In this document: positions 23,404-32,554 of the stretch, piece after piece
Position numbering within the stretch: position 1 is the stretch's first letter
Layout of the letters: every line of letters begins with the position of its first letter
Assembly: GCF_002197645.1 (NCBI RefSeq)
Contig: NZ_CP021874.1
Span: 434,001-498,000, forward strand
Reading direction: 5' to 3'
From: Enterococcus wangshanyuanii
GTDB taxonomy: Bacteria; Bacillota; Bacilli; Lactobacillales; Enterococcaceae
DNA length: 64,000 nt
Notes under the pieces: model-generated
What the model saw: only the letters and a program-made list of their open reading frames with translations
Databases searched by the model: none
What the model was told of the DNA's origin: nothing
Program-made: the position numbers and the translations under genes

Positions 23404-25032
23404 ATGAAAAGAAGTATTTTTTTCTTGCTTGAAGTGATGGGGAAAGTTCTGTTATTTTTGATCCCTATTTTTTCTATTGTTTACATTGTTTTTTATGAGC
23501 TCACCCATTTCAAAAATCAGACGATCGAACAATTTGTTTTATCTGGAAAACTACCGATAACGGCATTTTTTCTTGTAGTTCTATTCGTTTTGATCATTCA
23601 TTTTACCTTTAATCATTCGAAAAAAGCACTACTCAAGCATTCTGGAATCACTCCGAAAATCAGACGCTATAAAATGGGGTATTGGGCAAGTAAACGAAAA
23701 AATAGCAACGAACAAACTTTATTTAAAAAAAGTAATACTATGTTATTTATCACAATAGTTGCAACAATTATTTTGGGAGCTATCTGGTTTGGTTACCGAC
23801 TAAGAGGAGATTCCCGTCATTCTTTGAGTGGTATTGCACCATTCTTTACGATGAGTGGAGGGATGGCGCTTGCGACCCTTGTTTTGAGTACGCTATACAC
23901 GCCGTATACTAGTGATGGCATTAGAAAAAGAAATGTTCATATTTTGATGCCGATCTATAATGAACCTGTTGAAAATATAGAAAATGCTTTCCGCTCTATT
24001 TTAAATCAGACAGTAAAACCAGTTTCGTTTGTGGCTGTGGATGATGGCAGTCAATTAGTTGATTATACTGAACTTTCTACTAAATATCAGCAGATTTTTG
24101 CTGAAAAAGGGATTCGTTTTCAATTTTTGGCTCAGGAAAATAGTGGGAAAAGGGCTGCTCAGTTATTGGCTTATCGTTCTTTAAACATCACAGATTATCA
24201 TAATGAGCTTATTTTGACAGTTGATAGTGATACCGTTTTTGAAAAGCATGCGATCGAGCAGGGGATCATTCCGTTTGATGATGAACAAGTTTATTCTGTT
24301 GCTGGAGTCATTGTCACACGAAATATTACAGATAATATTCTAACGATCATCACAGATTTGTTGGTAGTTGGCCATATGGTATTGATAGAACGATCGATGA
24401 ATTCGATGTTTGGCAGTGTAGCAGTTAATAGCGGACCAATTGCTTTTTATCGTGCGGAAGTGCTGAAATTAGCGGAAACACTTGGATATGAAAATGAACA
24501 GTTCGGACGTGCAAGAGTGGAGTTTTCGGATGATAGTTTTTTGACCATGGCCGCTCTTTTATTAGGAAGAACAGTTGCCCAGTCAACGGCAGTGTCTTAT
24601 ACAGAATTACCGAATAAAATCAGTCATCATGTAAGACAGCATCTTCGCTGGAGCAGAGGAAGTTTTATTAGAGGCTTTTGGCGTTTGTCACTTTTCCCGA
24701 TCAATAGTTTTGTATTTTTCAGGCAAGCTTTTGGCTGGGCAATGTTTGCTTCGATGCTAGTGATCAAATTACAATTATTTTATTGGCTGATTTTTGTGAT
24801 GACAGACATCCCCATTTTACTTTTAGCCCCATTAGCATTTAGTGCGGTTTATTCTTTGTCTTATATTTCGATCCCAAGAAATGATCTGGCAAAGAGAGAC
24901 AAGTGGATCGTGTTTTGTGCGTTTCCTTTTACAGTTTTATGGATGGTCTTTGTCCTGTCACCTGTGCGTGTTTGGGGCTATATCACGCATAAAAATACTG
25001 GCTGGGGAACGAGAAATAAAATAGAATTATAA
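23404..25032 (+). CDS. processive GT2 glycosyltransferase, hyaluronan/chitin-synthase-like
   Basis: 542 residues. I prefer ATG 23404, spaced seven bases from AAAGGA, over ATG 23383. Four N-terminal transmembrane segments precede a cytoplasmic GT2 domain with all processive-synthase motifs: VAVDDGS, the DxD in LTVDSDT, the acidic FSDDSFLT, and QxxRW in QHLRWSRG. Two or more membrane helices follow. Such enzymes polymerise a UDP-sugar and push the chain through their own channel. With the upstream HexNAc dehydrogenase it probably makes a HexNAc-uronate-containing polymer, not classical hyaluronan. Ends at a terminator. Confidence 0.88.
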   Translation: MKRSIFFLLEVMGKVLLFLIPIFSIVYIVFYELTHFKNQTIEQFVLSGKLPITAFFLVVLFVLIIHFTFNHSKKALLKHSGITPKIRRYKMGYWASKRKNSNEQTLFKKSNTMLFITIVATIILGAIWFGYRLRGDSRHSLSGIAPFFTMSGGMALATLVLSTLYTPYTSDGIRKRNVHILMPIYNEPVENIENAFRSILNQTVKPVSFVAVDDGSQLVDYTELSTKYQQIFAEKGIRFQFLAQENSGKRAAQLLAYRSLNITDYHNELILTVDSDTVFEKHAIEQGIIPFDDEQVYSVAGVIVTRNITDNILTIITDLLVVGHMVLIERSMNSMFGSVAVNSGPIAFYRAEVLKLAETLGYENEQFGRARVEFSDDSFLTMAALLLGRTVAQSTAVSYTELPNKISHHVRQHLRWSRGSFIRGFWRLSLFPINSFVFFRQAFGWAMFASMLVIKLQLFYWLIFVMTDIPILLLAPLAFSAVYSLSYISIPRNDLAKRDKWIVFCAFPFTVLWMVFVLSPVRVWGYITHKNTGWGTRNKIEL

Positions 25033-25052
25033 CTTGTGAATCACACAAACGT

Positions 25053-25098
25053 AACAAACCATCTAAGGGAGAGTTTCTTAGCATGGTTTGTTATTTTA
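25053..25098 (+). terminator. terminator of the first polysaccharide block
   Basis: AACAAACCAT pairs with ATGGTTTGTT, with an inner CTAAG/CTTAG helix and a following TTATTTT tract. Confidence 0.88.
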
Positions 25099-25192
25099 TT
25101 TCAAGAGATATCATTGTTATTAAATAAAACTCATACTATAAGAAAAAATTAATAGAGATAGATAGTTAATGTCTGGTTTCTCAGCCATTTCA

Positions 25193-25201
25193 TGTTATAA
25201 T
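25193..25201 (+). promoter_or_regulatory. extended -10 promoter of nrdR-dnaB-dnaI
   Basis: TGTTATAAT is a perfect extended -10; the -35 region is weak. It gives a leader of about 60 bases. Confidence 0.5.
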
Positions 25202-25265
25202 ACTGGTAGTAAATAACGATTAAACGAAATAATAGATAATAATAGAGATAGATGAGGTGAATATT

Positions 25266-25751
25266 ATGCGTTGTCCAAGATGTCATCATAATAATTCTCG
25301 TGTCATTGATAGCCGCCAAGCGGATGATGGACGTGCGATTCGTCGTCGCAGAGAATGCGAAAATTGTAATTACCGTTTTACAACGTTTGAACGAATCGAA
25401 GCGGCGCCATTACTAGTCATCAAAAAAAATGGTGATCGAGAAGAATTTAATAGAGAAAAGATTTTGCGTGGGTTGATTCGTTCAGCTGAAAAACGCCCTG
25501 TTGCAATGGAACAAATGGAACAGATCGTTGATAATGTTGAGAATCGAGTACGTAGTTTAGGTGAAAATGAAGTTTCGACAACATTAGTTGGTGAATATGT
25601 GATGGAAGACTTAGTAGATCTAGATGAGATTGCTTATATTCGCTTTGCAAGTGTCTATCGTCAATTTAAGGACATGAGTGTCTTTTTGAAAGAATTACAA
25701 GGAATCGTTGACAAAGCTAAGTCATCAAATGATGATACAACCAATAAATAA
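25266..25751 (+). CDS. nrdR: transcriptional repressor NrdR
   Basis: 161 residues from ATG 25266, five bases after GAGGTGA, which gives the invariant MRCPRC start; the GTG at 25257 would add residues not found in the family. The zinc ribbon CPRC ... CENC and the [20 protein letters not shown] segment are diagnostic. The ATP-cone ([20 protein letters not shown]) senses ATP/dATP levels. It represses ribonucleotide reductase genes at NrdR boxes. First gene of the nrdR-dnaB-dnaI unit, linking nucleotide supply and replication start. Confidence 0.97.
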   Translation: MRCPRCHHNNSRVIDSRQADDGRAIRRRRECENCNYRFTTFERIEAAPLLVIKKNGDREEFNREKILRGLIRSAEKRPVAMEQMEQIVDNVENRVRSLGENEVSTTLVGEYVMEDLVDLDEIAYIRFASVYRQFKDMSVFLKELQGIVDKAKSSNDDTTNK

Positions 25752-25763
25752 GGAGGTCTTTCC

Positions 25764-27164
25764 TTGAAAAGTAATTGGAAAGAAGTCCAGCCAAAAAGCA
25801 TTTTTCAAGTTGGTATAAGTTCGCCATTGTCGGATCAGGAGCGGGAAGTACTGGCACTGTTGTACCAGCCGATCATTGGTTCAGATGCGTTTAGTTTGTA
25901 TACGACATTTTTGTCTGAAGTAGGGACTAACAGTACTAGTGAATCACTGTTTCATGCAGAACTGATCACGATGATGGATAAGAGTATCAAACAAATTTTA
26001 AACGCTAGAAAAAAGTTAGAGGGAATCGGACTATTAGATACATTTGTCAAAAGCGATGCGGAGTTAGGCACTATTTTTTTCTATCGGTTGAACCATCCGG
26101 AGACCGTAGAGCGTTTTTTCAAGGATGAAGTGTTGACATTGACACTCTTAAATACAGTCGGTCAAAGAAAGCTAGATAAATTATTCGATCGTTTTAAGCC
26201 AAACTATTTCTCATTAGCTGGTTATGAAGAAGTTTCAGCAAGCTTTAAGGATGTCTATTTATTTAAAGCAGAACAGGTTGCTGCTCAAAATGAGCAATTG
26301 CAGCAGATTGAAGCCTCATTTAATGATCCTCGTCCGGCTAAAAAAATTAGTGCTGTGAATGAGTCGTTCGACTGGTCCTATTTTATTCAGGGAATCGAGC
26401 GTTTAGGTATAAAATTACCAGATAATAGTGATGGATTTAAGGAAGAAGTATTCATTTTTCATAATTTGTTTGGTATCACAGAATTGGATATGGTCGATTT
26501 TTGTTCAAAATCATTTGACTATTACACTGGGAAGATAGACACTAAAGATTTTGAGCGAGCAGTATATAGAACCTACGATCCGGATAAACAACAAAGAAAA
26601 AGTGAAGTCATTCAAAATGAGCAGGTGAATCTTTCTGATACGGATCAGCAAACTTATCGATATAATTCATTGAAAATGTCTGGTTTTACAGAAATGGATA
26701 TTCAAATGATCATGGACAGTGAAAATAACTTCCCGCTGAATTACTTGGAAGCCTTAAAAAATAGCAAAGGCGGATATACAACACCACAAGAACGTTCGTT
26801 AGTAAAATATTTAGTTTCAAAGTCTGGACTGCCAAATAGTGTGATCAATATTTTGATCAATTATGTGTACAATATTCAAAAACAGCCAACGCTAAAAGCT
26901 GATTATGTGAATCGAATTGCCAATGAATGGGCTCAAAGCGGAATCGTTTCGCCAGAAAAGGCGATCGAGCATGTTCGTGAAATTGCTCAAAAAAGTAAAA
27001 CGCAACAAAACAAGCCTCATTATTCACAAAATAATCGAGTGATTCGTCAGGAAACACTACCTGACTGGGTGGATAATCCAGTTGAGGAAAAGAAATTATC
27101 TCCTGAAAGACAAGCTGAACTCGAAAGAGAGCTTCGAGAACTATTAAAAGAAGAAGGTGATTAA
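25764..27164 (+). CDS. dnaB: replication initiation and membrane attachment protein DnaB
   Basis: 466 residues from TTG 25764, preceded by AAGGAGG. This is the Gram-positive helicase co-loader, not the E. coli helicase. N-terminal SDQEREVLALLYQPIIGSDAFSLY is the DnaB_2/DnaD-like winged-helix start, and the C-terminal DDBH2-type region includes PLNYLEALKNSKGGYTTPQ and the PNSVINILINYVYN motif. It loads the replicative helicase at oriC and during restart together with DnaI and DnaD. It is followed after two bases by dnaI, its functional partner. Confidence 0.94.
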   Translation: MKSNWKEVQPKSIFQVGISSPLSDQEREVLALLYQPIIGSDAFSLYTTFLSEVGTNSTSESLFHAELITMMDKSIKQILNARKKLEGIGLLDTFVKSDAELGTIFFYRLNHPETVERFFKDEVLTLTLLNTVGQRKLDKLFDRFKPNYFSLAGYEEVSASFKDVYLFKAEQVAAQNEQLQQIEASFNDPRPAKKISAVNESFDWSYFIQGIERLGIKLPDNSDGFKEEVFIFHNLFGITELDMVDFCSKSFDYYTGKIDTKDFERAVYRTYDPDKQQRKSEVIQNEQVNLSDTDQQTYRYNSLKMSGFTEMDIQMIMDSENNFPLNYLEALKNSKGGYTTPQERSLVKYLVSKSGLPNSVINILINYVYNIQKQPTLKADYVNRIANEWAQSGIVSPEKAIEHVREIAQKSKTQQNKPHYSQNNRVIRQETLPDWVDNPVEEKKLSPERQAELERELRELLKEEGD

Positions 27165-27166
27165 TA

Positions 27167-28096
27167 ATGGAAGATGTAGGCAAAGAAATGTCAAAGATCA
27201 TTCGCAATAGAGATATGAGTGAGCGCTATAACGAGTTGGTGGATGTCGTTTTGAAAGATGAAGATGTCCAAAGATTTATTGAAGAACATCGCGACCGCTT
27301 GACAGATGATGATATCCGAAAGAGCTATTCAAAATTGTATGAGTTTGTTCAGGAGAAAAGAAAGTATCAGTTAAATGATCCCACGATGATTGCCCCTGGA
27401 TACGAGCCAAAATTAGCTTTGAACTTCCATTATATCGATGTCACGTATATTCCAACAGAAGCTCTGATTGCGAAGCAGCAAGAAGAAGAGATCAGAAAAC
27501 GTGTGAAGGCGATGGATATGCCAAAAGATGTCCGTGAAGCTCGCTTAAAATCATTTGACTTAAGTTCTGATGGACGGGAAGAGGCTTTTGCTGGAGCGAT
27601 GAAATTCATTAAGGAGTACTCACAATCTCCTAAAGAATTTCATAAAGGTTTATATTTACAAGGGACCTTTGGTGTAGGAAAATCTTTTCTCTTAGGCGCA
27701 ATTGCAAATAGTTTGGCGGAAAGAGGATTTGTAACAACGATCGTTCATTTTCCTACCTTTACTGTAGAGATGAAACAGGCTATTGCGAAAGATTTAGTCG
27801 GCGAAAAATTGGATGCTGTCAAGAAATCTCCTGTATTGATGATTGATGATCTGGGAGCAGAATCTATGACGTCATGGATAAGAGATGATGTATTAAGTGT
27901 TATCTTACAGTATCGAATGCAAGAGCAATTAGTTACTTTCTTTTCGTCAAACCTAAATCTAAAAGATCTTGAAAAGCATTTAACAGTTACACAACGCGGA
28001 GAACAAGAACCATTAAAAGCACGCCGAATTATGGAACGGGTTCGTTACCTAGCGAAGGAAATCACTATGTCTGGAAATGACCGAAGAAATGGATAA
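27167..28096 (+). CDS. dnaI: primosomal helicase loader DnaI
   Basis: 309 residues. The N-terminal domain of about 100 residues contacts the helicase. The AAA+ domain has Walker A GTFGVGKS, Walker B VLMIDDLGAE, and sensor region FFSSNLNLKDL with arginine-finger candidates in RRIMERVRYLA. It loads the replicative helicase with DnaB and DnaD. It starts two bases after dnaB ends, so translation is coupled. The transcript ends at the 16-bp terminator 28159-28207, just before the second polysaccharide operon. Confidence 0.95.
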   Translation: MEDVGKEMSKIIRNRDMSERYNELVDVVLKDEDVQRFIEEHRDRLTDDDIRKSYSKLYEFVQEKRKYQLNDPTMIAPGYEPKLALNFHYIDVTYIPTEALIAKQQEEEIRKRVKAMDMPKDVREARLKSFDLSSDGREEAFAGAMKFIKEYSQSPKEFHKGLYLQGTFGVGKSFLLGAIANSLAERGFVTTIVHFPTFTVEMKQAIAKDLVGEKLDAVKKSPVLMIDDLGAESMTSWIRDDVLSVILQYRMQEQLVTFFSSNLNLKDLEKHLTVTQRGEQEPLKARRIMERVRYLAKEITMSGNDRRNG

Positions 28097-28158
28097 GTAA
28101 TGCGGGAATAAAATCTCCTATTGGAATGAGTTTTTTTATCTCAGCGATTAGTTAAATT

Positions 28159-28207
28159 AATAGAGCGAAATCAACTTATAGATTAGTTTGATTTCGCTCT
28201 ATTTTTC
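28159..28207 (+). terminator. terminator after dnaI, 16-bp perfect stem
   Basis: AATAGAGCGAAATCAA (28159-28174) pairs with TTGATTTCGCTCTATT (28188-28203), followed by T residues. Confidence 0.93.
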
Positions 28208-28297
28208 TGTTGAAAGAGTGTTAGATAGCGGATTACTCGCTTTATTACAGAGAAATGTGTACACTAAAGACATAAAAACAAACGGCTGAGGTGAATT

Positions 28298-29470
28298 ATG
28301 AAAAAGAAAGTAGTCTTGTTTGGGGGAATACTAATTTTGGGCGTGGCTGCCTATTTTCTTTTTTTCAGGCAAACAACAAAGGAAATCCATGTAAAAAAGG
28401 TGGAGCCGGAAATCATGAAACTTATGACAACCGATGAGCAGACATTTAGACATAAAATAATAAAACAATCATCAGAAACAAAGGAACGAAGAAATAATCT
28501 CAAGTTCTTTATCGATACAAAGATGATGCTTCCAAATGGCGGAATTACAACAAACTTTCTGGAGAATACGGATTCAACGGAAGTTGCAACGGGGCATGAA
28601 ATGCTGAGTGAATCATCTGGTTTATATTTAAGAAACCTCGAAATGACAGATACTGAAGGGCGTTTTGATACTTATTATAAAGAAACAAAGAAGCTTTTTT
28701 ATGATAGAGTCCAATTTAGCTATCGTGTAGATGAAAATGGCAAGAAATTTCCTGTAAATGCTTCGGTTGATGATTTAAGAATCATTCGCGCTTTGATTGG
28801 TGCTAGCGCTCGGTTTGGTTCAAAAGACTATACAAAGGAAATCGATAGCGTAGCTAAAAATTTTATGGAAACATCAATGGATCACAATATATTAATTGAT
28901 TTTTATGATGTTGATCAAAAGAAACAATCTGATAGTACCTCTCTTTTTTATATTGATTTAAAAACAATGGGTTATCTTTATAAAAAGTATGATGTATCTG
29001 CTGATTATTTACAATATCATTATTCTTTGATCGAAAATGGCTATTTATCTGATGCTTTTCCATTTTATCAAACCAGATTCAACCATAAAACGAATAAGTA
29101 TGAAAATACAGGAACCATCAATGTTATTGAATCTTTACTTACGATTCTGCATTTAGGAGAGGCTGGTCTTCAAAAGCAGGAGAGTATTGATTTTATTAAG
29201 GATCAGGTCAGTAAAGGGACCTTGTTCAACTCCTATGATTTAACAGGTGTTCCAGTGGATAAAAATCAATCAGCTGCCGCGTATGCTTTAGCAGCAGTGA
29301 TTGGAGCAATCATCCATGATCAAGAACTATATGATTCTTCGATTTTGATTTTGAATAATTTTCAAATCACTGATCCGAATAGTATGTTCTACGGAGGATT
29401 TGGTGATAGCCGTACAAAAGAAGTGTTTTCTTATAATAATCTAATGGCTCTTATAGCATATGATCTATGA
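28298..29470 (+). CDS. GH8-like glycoside hydrolase, membrane-anchored (YdaJ/PssZ-like)
   Basis: 390 residues. One N-terminal hydrophobic segment (about 4-23) anchors or exports it; there is no lipobox cysteine. The GH8-type acidic residues are visible: Glu in HEMLSESSGLYLRNLEM and Asp in NASVDDLRIIRAL, the (alpha/alpha)6 pattern of YdaJ-like enzymes. Repeated YxYDL/LLxxI segments fit six helical pairs. It would cut the beta-linked exopolysaccharide made by the operon, as the Listeria PssZ hydrolase does for its polymer; that role is inferred. First gene of a seven-gene operon. Its stop overlaps the next frame by four bases. Confidence 0.78.
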   Translation: MKKKVVLFGGILILGVAAYFLFFRQTTKEIHVKKVEPEIMKLMTTDEQTFRHKIIKQSSETKERRNNLKFFIDTKMMLPNGGITTNFLENTDSTEVATGHEMLSESSGLYLRNLEMTDTEGRFDTYYKETKKLFYDRVQFSYRVDENGKKFPVNASVDDLRIIRALIGASARFGSKDYTKEIDSVAKNFMETSMDHNILIDFYDVDQKKQSDSTSLFYIDLKTMGYLYKKYDVSADYLQYHYSLIENGYLSDAFPFYQTRFNHKTNKYENTGTINVIESLLTILHLGEAGLQKQESIDFIKDQVSKGTLFNSYDLTGVPVDKNQSAAAYALAAVIGAIIHDQELYDSSILILNNFQITDPNSMFYGGFGDSRTKEVFSYNNLMALIAYDL

Positions 29471-29484
29471 TTGAGGTGAAAAGC

Positions 29485-30999
29485 GTGAAGAATTTTATGC
29501 GCAGGCTCCAACACTATTTTACTATTGTTTCTAATTATATCTCCCCGCCATTACTAGCTGTACTAGTAATAGGTATTATCACAAGTATTTTATTATTTAT
29601 TCCGCCAGTCAATGGTCTGGCAGATAATGGCAATTATTACCGTATTTTAAACGGTAGTGGTCTTTACATTCAAAATATCAAGGATCATTCTTATTTAAGT
29701 TATTTTCAAAAAGAGTTTTCAATTATGCAATACTACAATCAATCATCCAGTATTTTCATTTCTTCTCAACAACTGTTTATTACACTGGCCATTTGGCTGA
29801 ATAAACTTTTTTACAGCGCTCATCAATTCGATATTCGATTTTTAGGTGCTGTTTATTTGCTGTGTTATTTACCTGGGATCTATTTATTGGCAAAAGGGCT
29901 AAGCGCTGGTTTATCGAAAGGGAGGAGCTATTTAGTTTCTCTTTTTGTGATTTTTCTTTTAGGCGATACGTCATATACAATTTATTTCAACTCGTTTTAT
30001 TCTGAAGCAACATCACTTATAGCCTCACTTTACATTTTTGCAGCAGTCATTTATTTATATCGTACAAAGGGTTTTGGTAAAAGAGGATTGATTTGGCTAC
30101 TTTTGTTTATCAATACAATCATCTTGTTAGGTGTAACCAAACGACAGTTTTCTCTGATTTTTGGACTGTTGGTTATGGGACTCGGACTTTTCGCTTTTAC
30201 TAAAAGTAAAGGAACACGCTTAGCTTTAGGCGCTGTTTTAGCAACATTTGTTGGCTTTCTAATCATGGGAACTATTTTTTTACCATACTCAACGCGCGAG
30301 ATAGATTTATACCACAGCTTAACTAGAGGGGTCATGCTTGAAACAGCTGATCCTGATTCGCGGATGCGGGAAGGCGGCATCAATCGCCAATATGGATTGG
30401 AAAAAGGGACGACCTATTTTGATGAATACAGTCCTGTATCACCCAAATCAGATCAAGTAAAAGAAAATTTTATTGGAAAAGCTGGGACAATCTGGGTAGT
30501 CATCAATTACATTTACCATCCAGATGAGTTCAATAAGCTGCTTGATATAGCCGTACAAGATGTATATTTTGTTAAGCCATCAGAACTTGGTAATTATGAA
30601 GAAGCTGCTGGAGGAGAACCAGCACAACAAACCCGCTTCTTTACTTTGTATAATCGAATCAAGGCAGCCGCTTATCCCAAATCGTTTGGGTTTTATATCC
30701 TTTTTAGTGTTGCATTGATCGGCTTATATGGTGTCGGATTTTATAATGGAGTTAAGGAAGGAAAAGCAGGCATGATCGTACGTTTCTTTTTGATCACAGG
30801 ATTTTTAGTGAATATGATTTTTATTTTCCTATCGTCCATAATAATCAAAGGTGATTCAGATTTGATTCGGCTATTGTTCCTCGTTTCTCTCTATTTTGAT
30901 TTGATTTCATTATTGCTTTGGTCGGACATAGTAGGTAAACGAATTTGGAATGATGAACCCGTGCAAAAGGAGGGACTAGAATATGAGACTCAAATTTAG
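29485..30999 (+). CDS. polytopic membrane protein, GT-C-like, in EPS operon
   Basis: 504 residues from GTG 29485, placed after GAGGTGA; an ATG at 29467 overlaps the previous stop but has no ribosome site. At least 11 hydrophobic segments are visible. After the first, an outward loop holds ADNGNYYRIL, and a later NSFYSEATSL loop adds another acidic site. This first-loop acidic motif resembles GT-C glycosyltransferases using lipid-linked sugars. A large soluble loop (about 270-400) lies between late helices. I do not recognise a named family. It may modify, flip or assist the polymer made by the GT2 encoded two genes down. Confidence 0.6.
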   Translation: MKNFMRRLQHYFTIVSNYISPPLLAVLVIGIITSILLFIPPVNGLADNGNYYRILNGSGLYIQNIKDHSYLSYFQKEFSIMQYYNQSSSIFISSQQLFITLAIWLNKLFYSAHQFDIRFLGAVYLLCYLPGIYLLAKGLSAGLSKGRSYLVSLFVIFLLGDTSYTIYFNSFYSEATSLIASLYIFAAVIYLYRTKGFGKRGLIWLLLFINTIILLGVTKRQFSLIFGLLVMGLGLFAFTKSKGTRLALGAVLATFVGFLIMGTIFLPYSTREIDLYHSLTRGVMLETADPDSRMREGGINRQYGLEKGTTYFDEYSPVSPKSDQVKENFIGKAGTIWVVINYIYHPDEFNKLLDIAVQDVYFVKPSELGNYEEAAGGEPAQQTRFFTLYNRIKAAAYPKSFGFYILFSVALIGLYGVGFYNGVKEGKAGMIVRFFLITGFLVNMIFIFLSSIIIKGDSDLIRLLFLVSLYFDLISLLLWSDIVGKRIWNDEPVQKEGLEYETQI

Positions 31000-32554
31000 T
31001 CTATTCTTTATTTTATGTAGCCTGTTTTTAATCCCTCAAAAGATGTTTGCCGCAGATGAACAGCATATTTTATTTGTCTATGACAGTCTTAATATTGCTG
31101 AGAATAAACAAAACGATGTAGATTCTATTCAGCGTCTTTTAACAAGCTTTGGAGCGAGTGTCCAAACGATTGAAGAAGATAAATATTTAAGTGGAATGAT
31201 GTTCAATCAAAAATTTGATGGGATCATTACGATGATCAACTGGTCTGATAAAGAACTGAATGAGAAGTTTATCCAGGATAGAAGTCAATTTTCTGGTAAG
31301 AAGCTGCATATTGGATCAAAAGTCGTACCAGATGAGCAGCAGCTTTTTACGGGAAAATGGCGGGATTTAAGCCATCGCCAATTTACACTGGAAGATGAGC
31401 GTGACCGCTATTCTCAAATCTTGAATTATAGAGAAAAGACGACTGTTTTGGAAGAGACGGCTGGTGAGGGAATTGGTCGATTAAGAGCCCAAGAAATTGA
31501 CCATCAAGCAATTCCGTTTGGTGTGCTGGAAAATGGTCATGGATTCTTGCCTTTTTTTGATAAAAAAGGAGCAGTTTTTTTAAAGAGTGCAGAGCTGATA
31601 AGTTCTTGGCTAGGAATAGGGCAGTCGTATAACCCTATTTTAACGATAGATGGTTTAAATCCAATGAAAGATATGGGGGTTGCTTCTGATTTTCAAAAAG
31701 CTTTATCGAAAATCAGTGTACCTTATATTATTTCAACCACAAGTGTCAATCGAAACAATACGACAAGACCCTATTATGTATTTACGGATGTACTGCGCTC
31801 GTTTGAGTCGGGATCTGGAATCGTTTTTTTAGAGATGCCCGTCGTAAATAATGTCAATTTGAATGATAATCATGTTTTAGCGCAGCTTTTAGAGCAGCAG
31901 ATCAGTCTTCTGATCGATCGGAGTGTATTTCCTGTTGGCTTCTCAGCTTATGGTTATTGGAATCAGGATGCACAGTATCAAGCGGATGGATTGAAAATCA
32001 GTAAGACGATCATTTTGCGTGAGAACCCGGCAATTGAAGATCAATACTACCGAGGTCGGACGAACAACTCAGATTTATTTAATACGGCATTTTATGATTT
32101 GCCTTTTGATTATCTTGCTGGAATATCGTGGGAAAAAGAGGGTGTAACAGCTGATTATCATTTTCCAATGCCAGTTACTATGAGTTTTTCGTTTCCAGAT
32201 TCCAAAAGAGAAATAAAAAATATTATCCAAGACATCTCTGACTCTCCATTACAGTTTTATAAAGTAGGTCAACATAGGTTTCAGTTTGACATTCAAACGC
32301 AGACTCAACATATCGAGTTTCTTAATAGTCGCAGGTATTTAAACGGAAAGTTAGTCAACTCCTTAAAAAACATACCCAATACTGAGGTAAATGAAACGGT
32401 TTTTAGAGGACAATTTGCTCGGTTCTTTAATGTGACAAACGTTGTGTTGATCGTGTTTGTATTATCGACTCTCGTTGTTCTAAGTGTATTGTTTGTTTTC
32501 GGACGAAGAAACTATCGATCAAAATATATTCAGAAAAAGAGGGGGAGCAAATGA
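30983..32554 (+). CDS. YdaL-like exported membrane protein (DUF2334, deacetylase-like)
   Basis: 523 residues. ATG 30983 follows AAAGGAGGG and overlaps the previous gene by 17 bases. A signal peptide (SLFFILCSLFLIPQKMFAADE) leads into HILFVYDSLNIAENKQNDVDS, resembling the start of B. subtilis YdaL, then a polysaccharide-deacetylase-like region, and a C-terminal transmembrane helix (about 490-512) with a basic tail. Most of the protein is outside the membrane. It could trim acetyl groups from the polymer or act as a structural part of the synthase. I see no clear NodB-type metal motif (DD, HxxxH), so catalysis is uncertain. Confidence 0.62.
   Translation: MRLKFSLFFILCSLFLIPQKMFAADEQHILFVYDSLNIAENKQNDVDSIQRLLTSFGASVQTIEEDKYLSGMMFNQKFDGIITMINWSDKELNEKFIQDRSQFSGKKLHIGSKVVPDEQQLFTGKWRDLSHRQFTLEDERDRYSQILNYREKTTVLEETAGEGIGRLRAQEIDHQAIPFGVLENGHGFLPFFDKKGAVFLKSAELISSWLGIGQSYNPILTIDGLNPMKDMGVASDFQKALSKISVPYIISTTSVNRNNTTRPYYVFTDVLRSFESGSGIVFLEMPVVNNVNLNDNHVLAQLLEQQISLLIDRSVFPVGFSAYGYWNQDAQYQADGLKISKTIILRENPAIEDQYYRGRTNNSDLFNTAFYDLPFDYLAGISWEKEGVTADYHFPMPVTMSFSFPDSKREIKNIIQDISDSPLQFYKVGQHRFQFDIQTQTQHIEFLNSRRYLNGKLVNSLKNIPNTEVNETVFRGQFARFFNVTNVVLIVFVLSTLVVLSVLFVFGRRNYRSKYIQKKRGSK

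Noticed and set aside
23404..25032. Classical hyaluronan operon (hasAB)
   Set aside because: The dehydrogenase active site is of the UDP-HexNAc type and no other has gene is present, so hyaluronan itself is not claimed.
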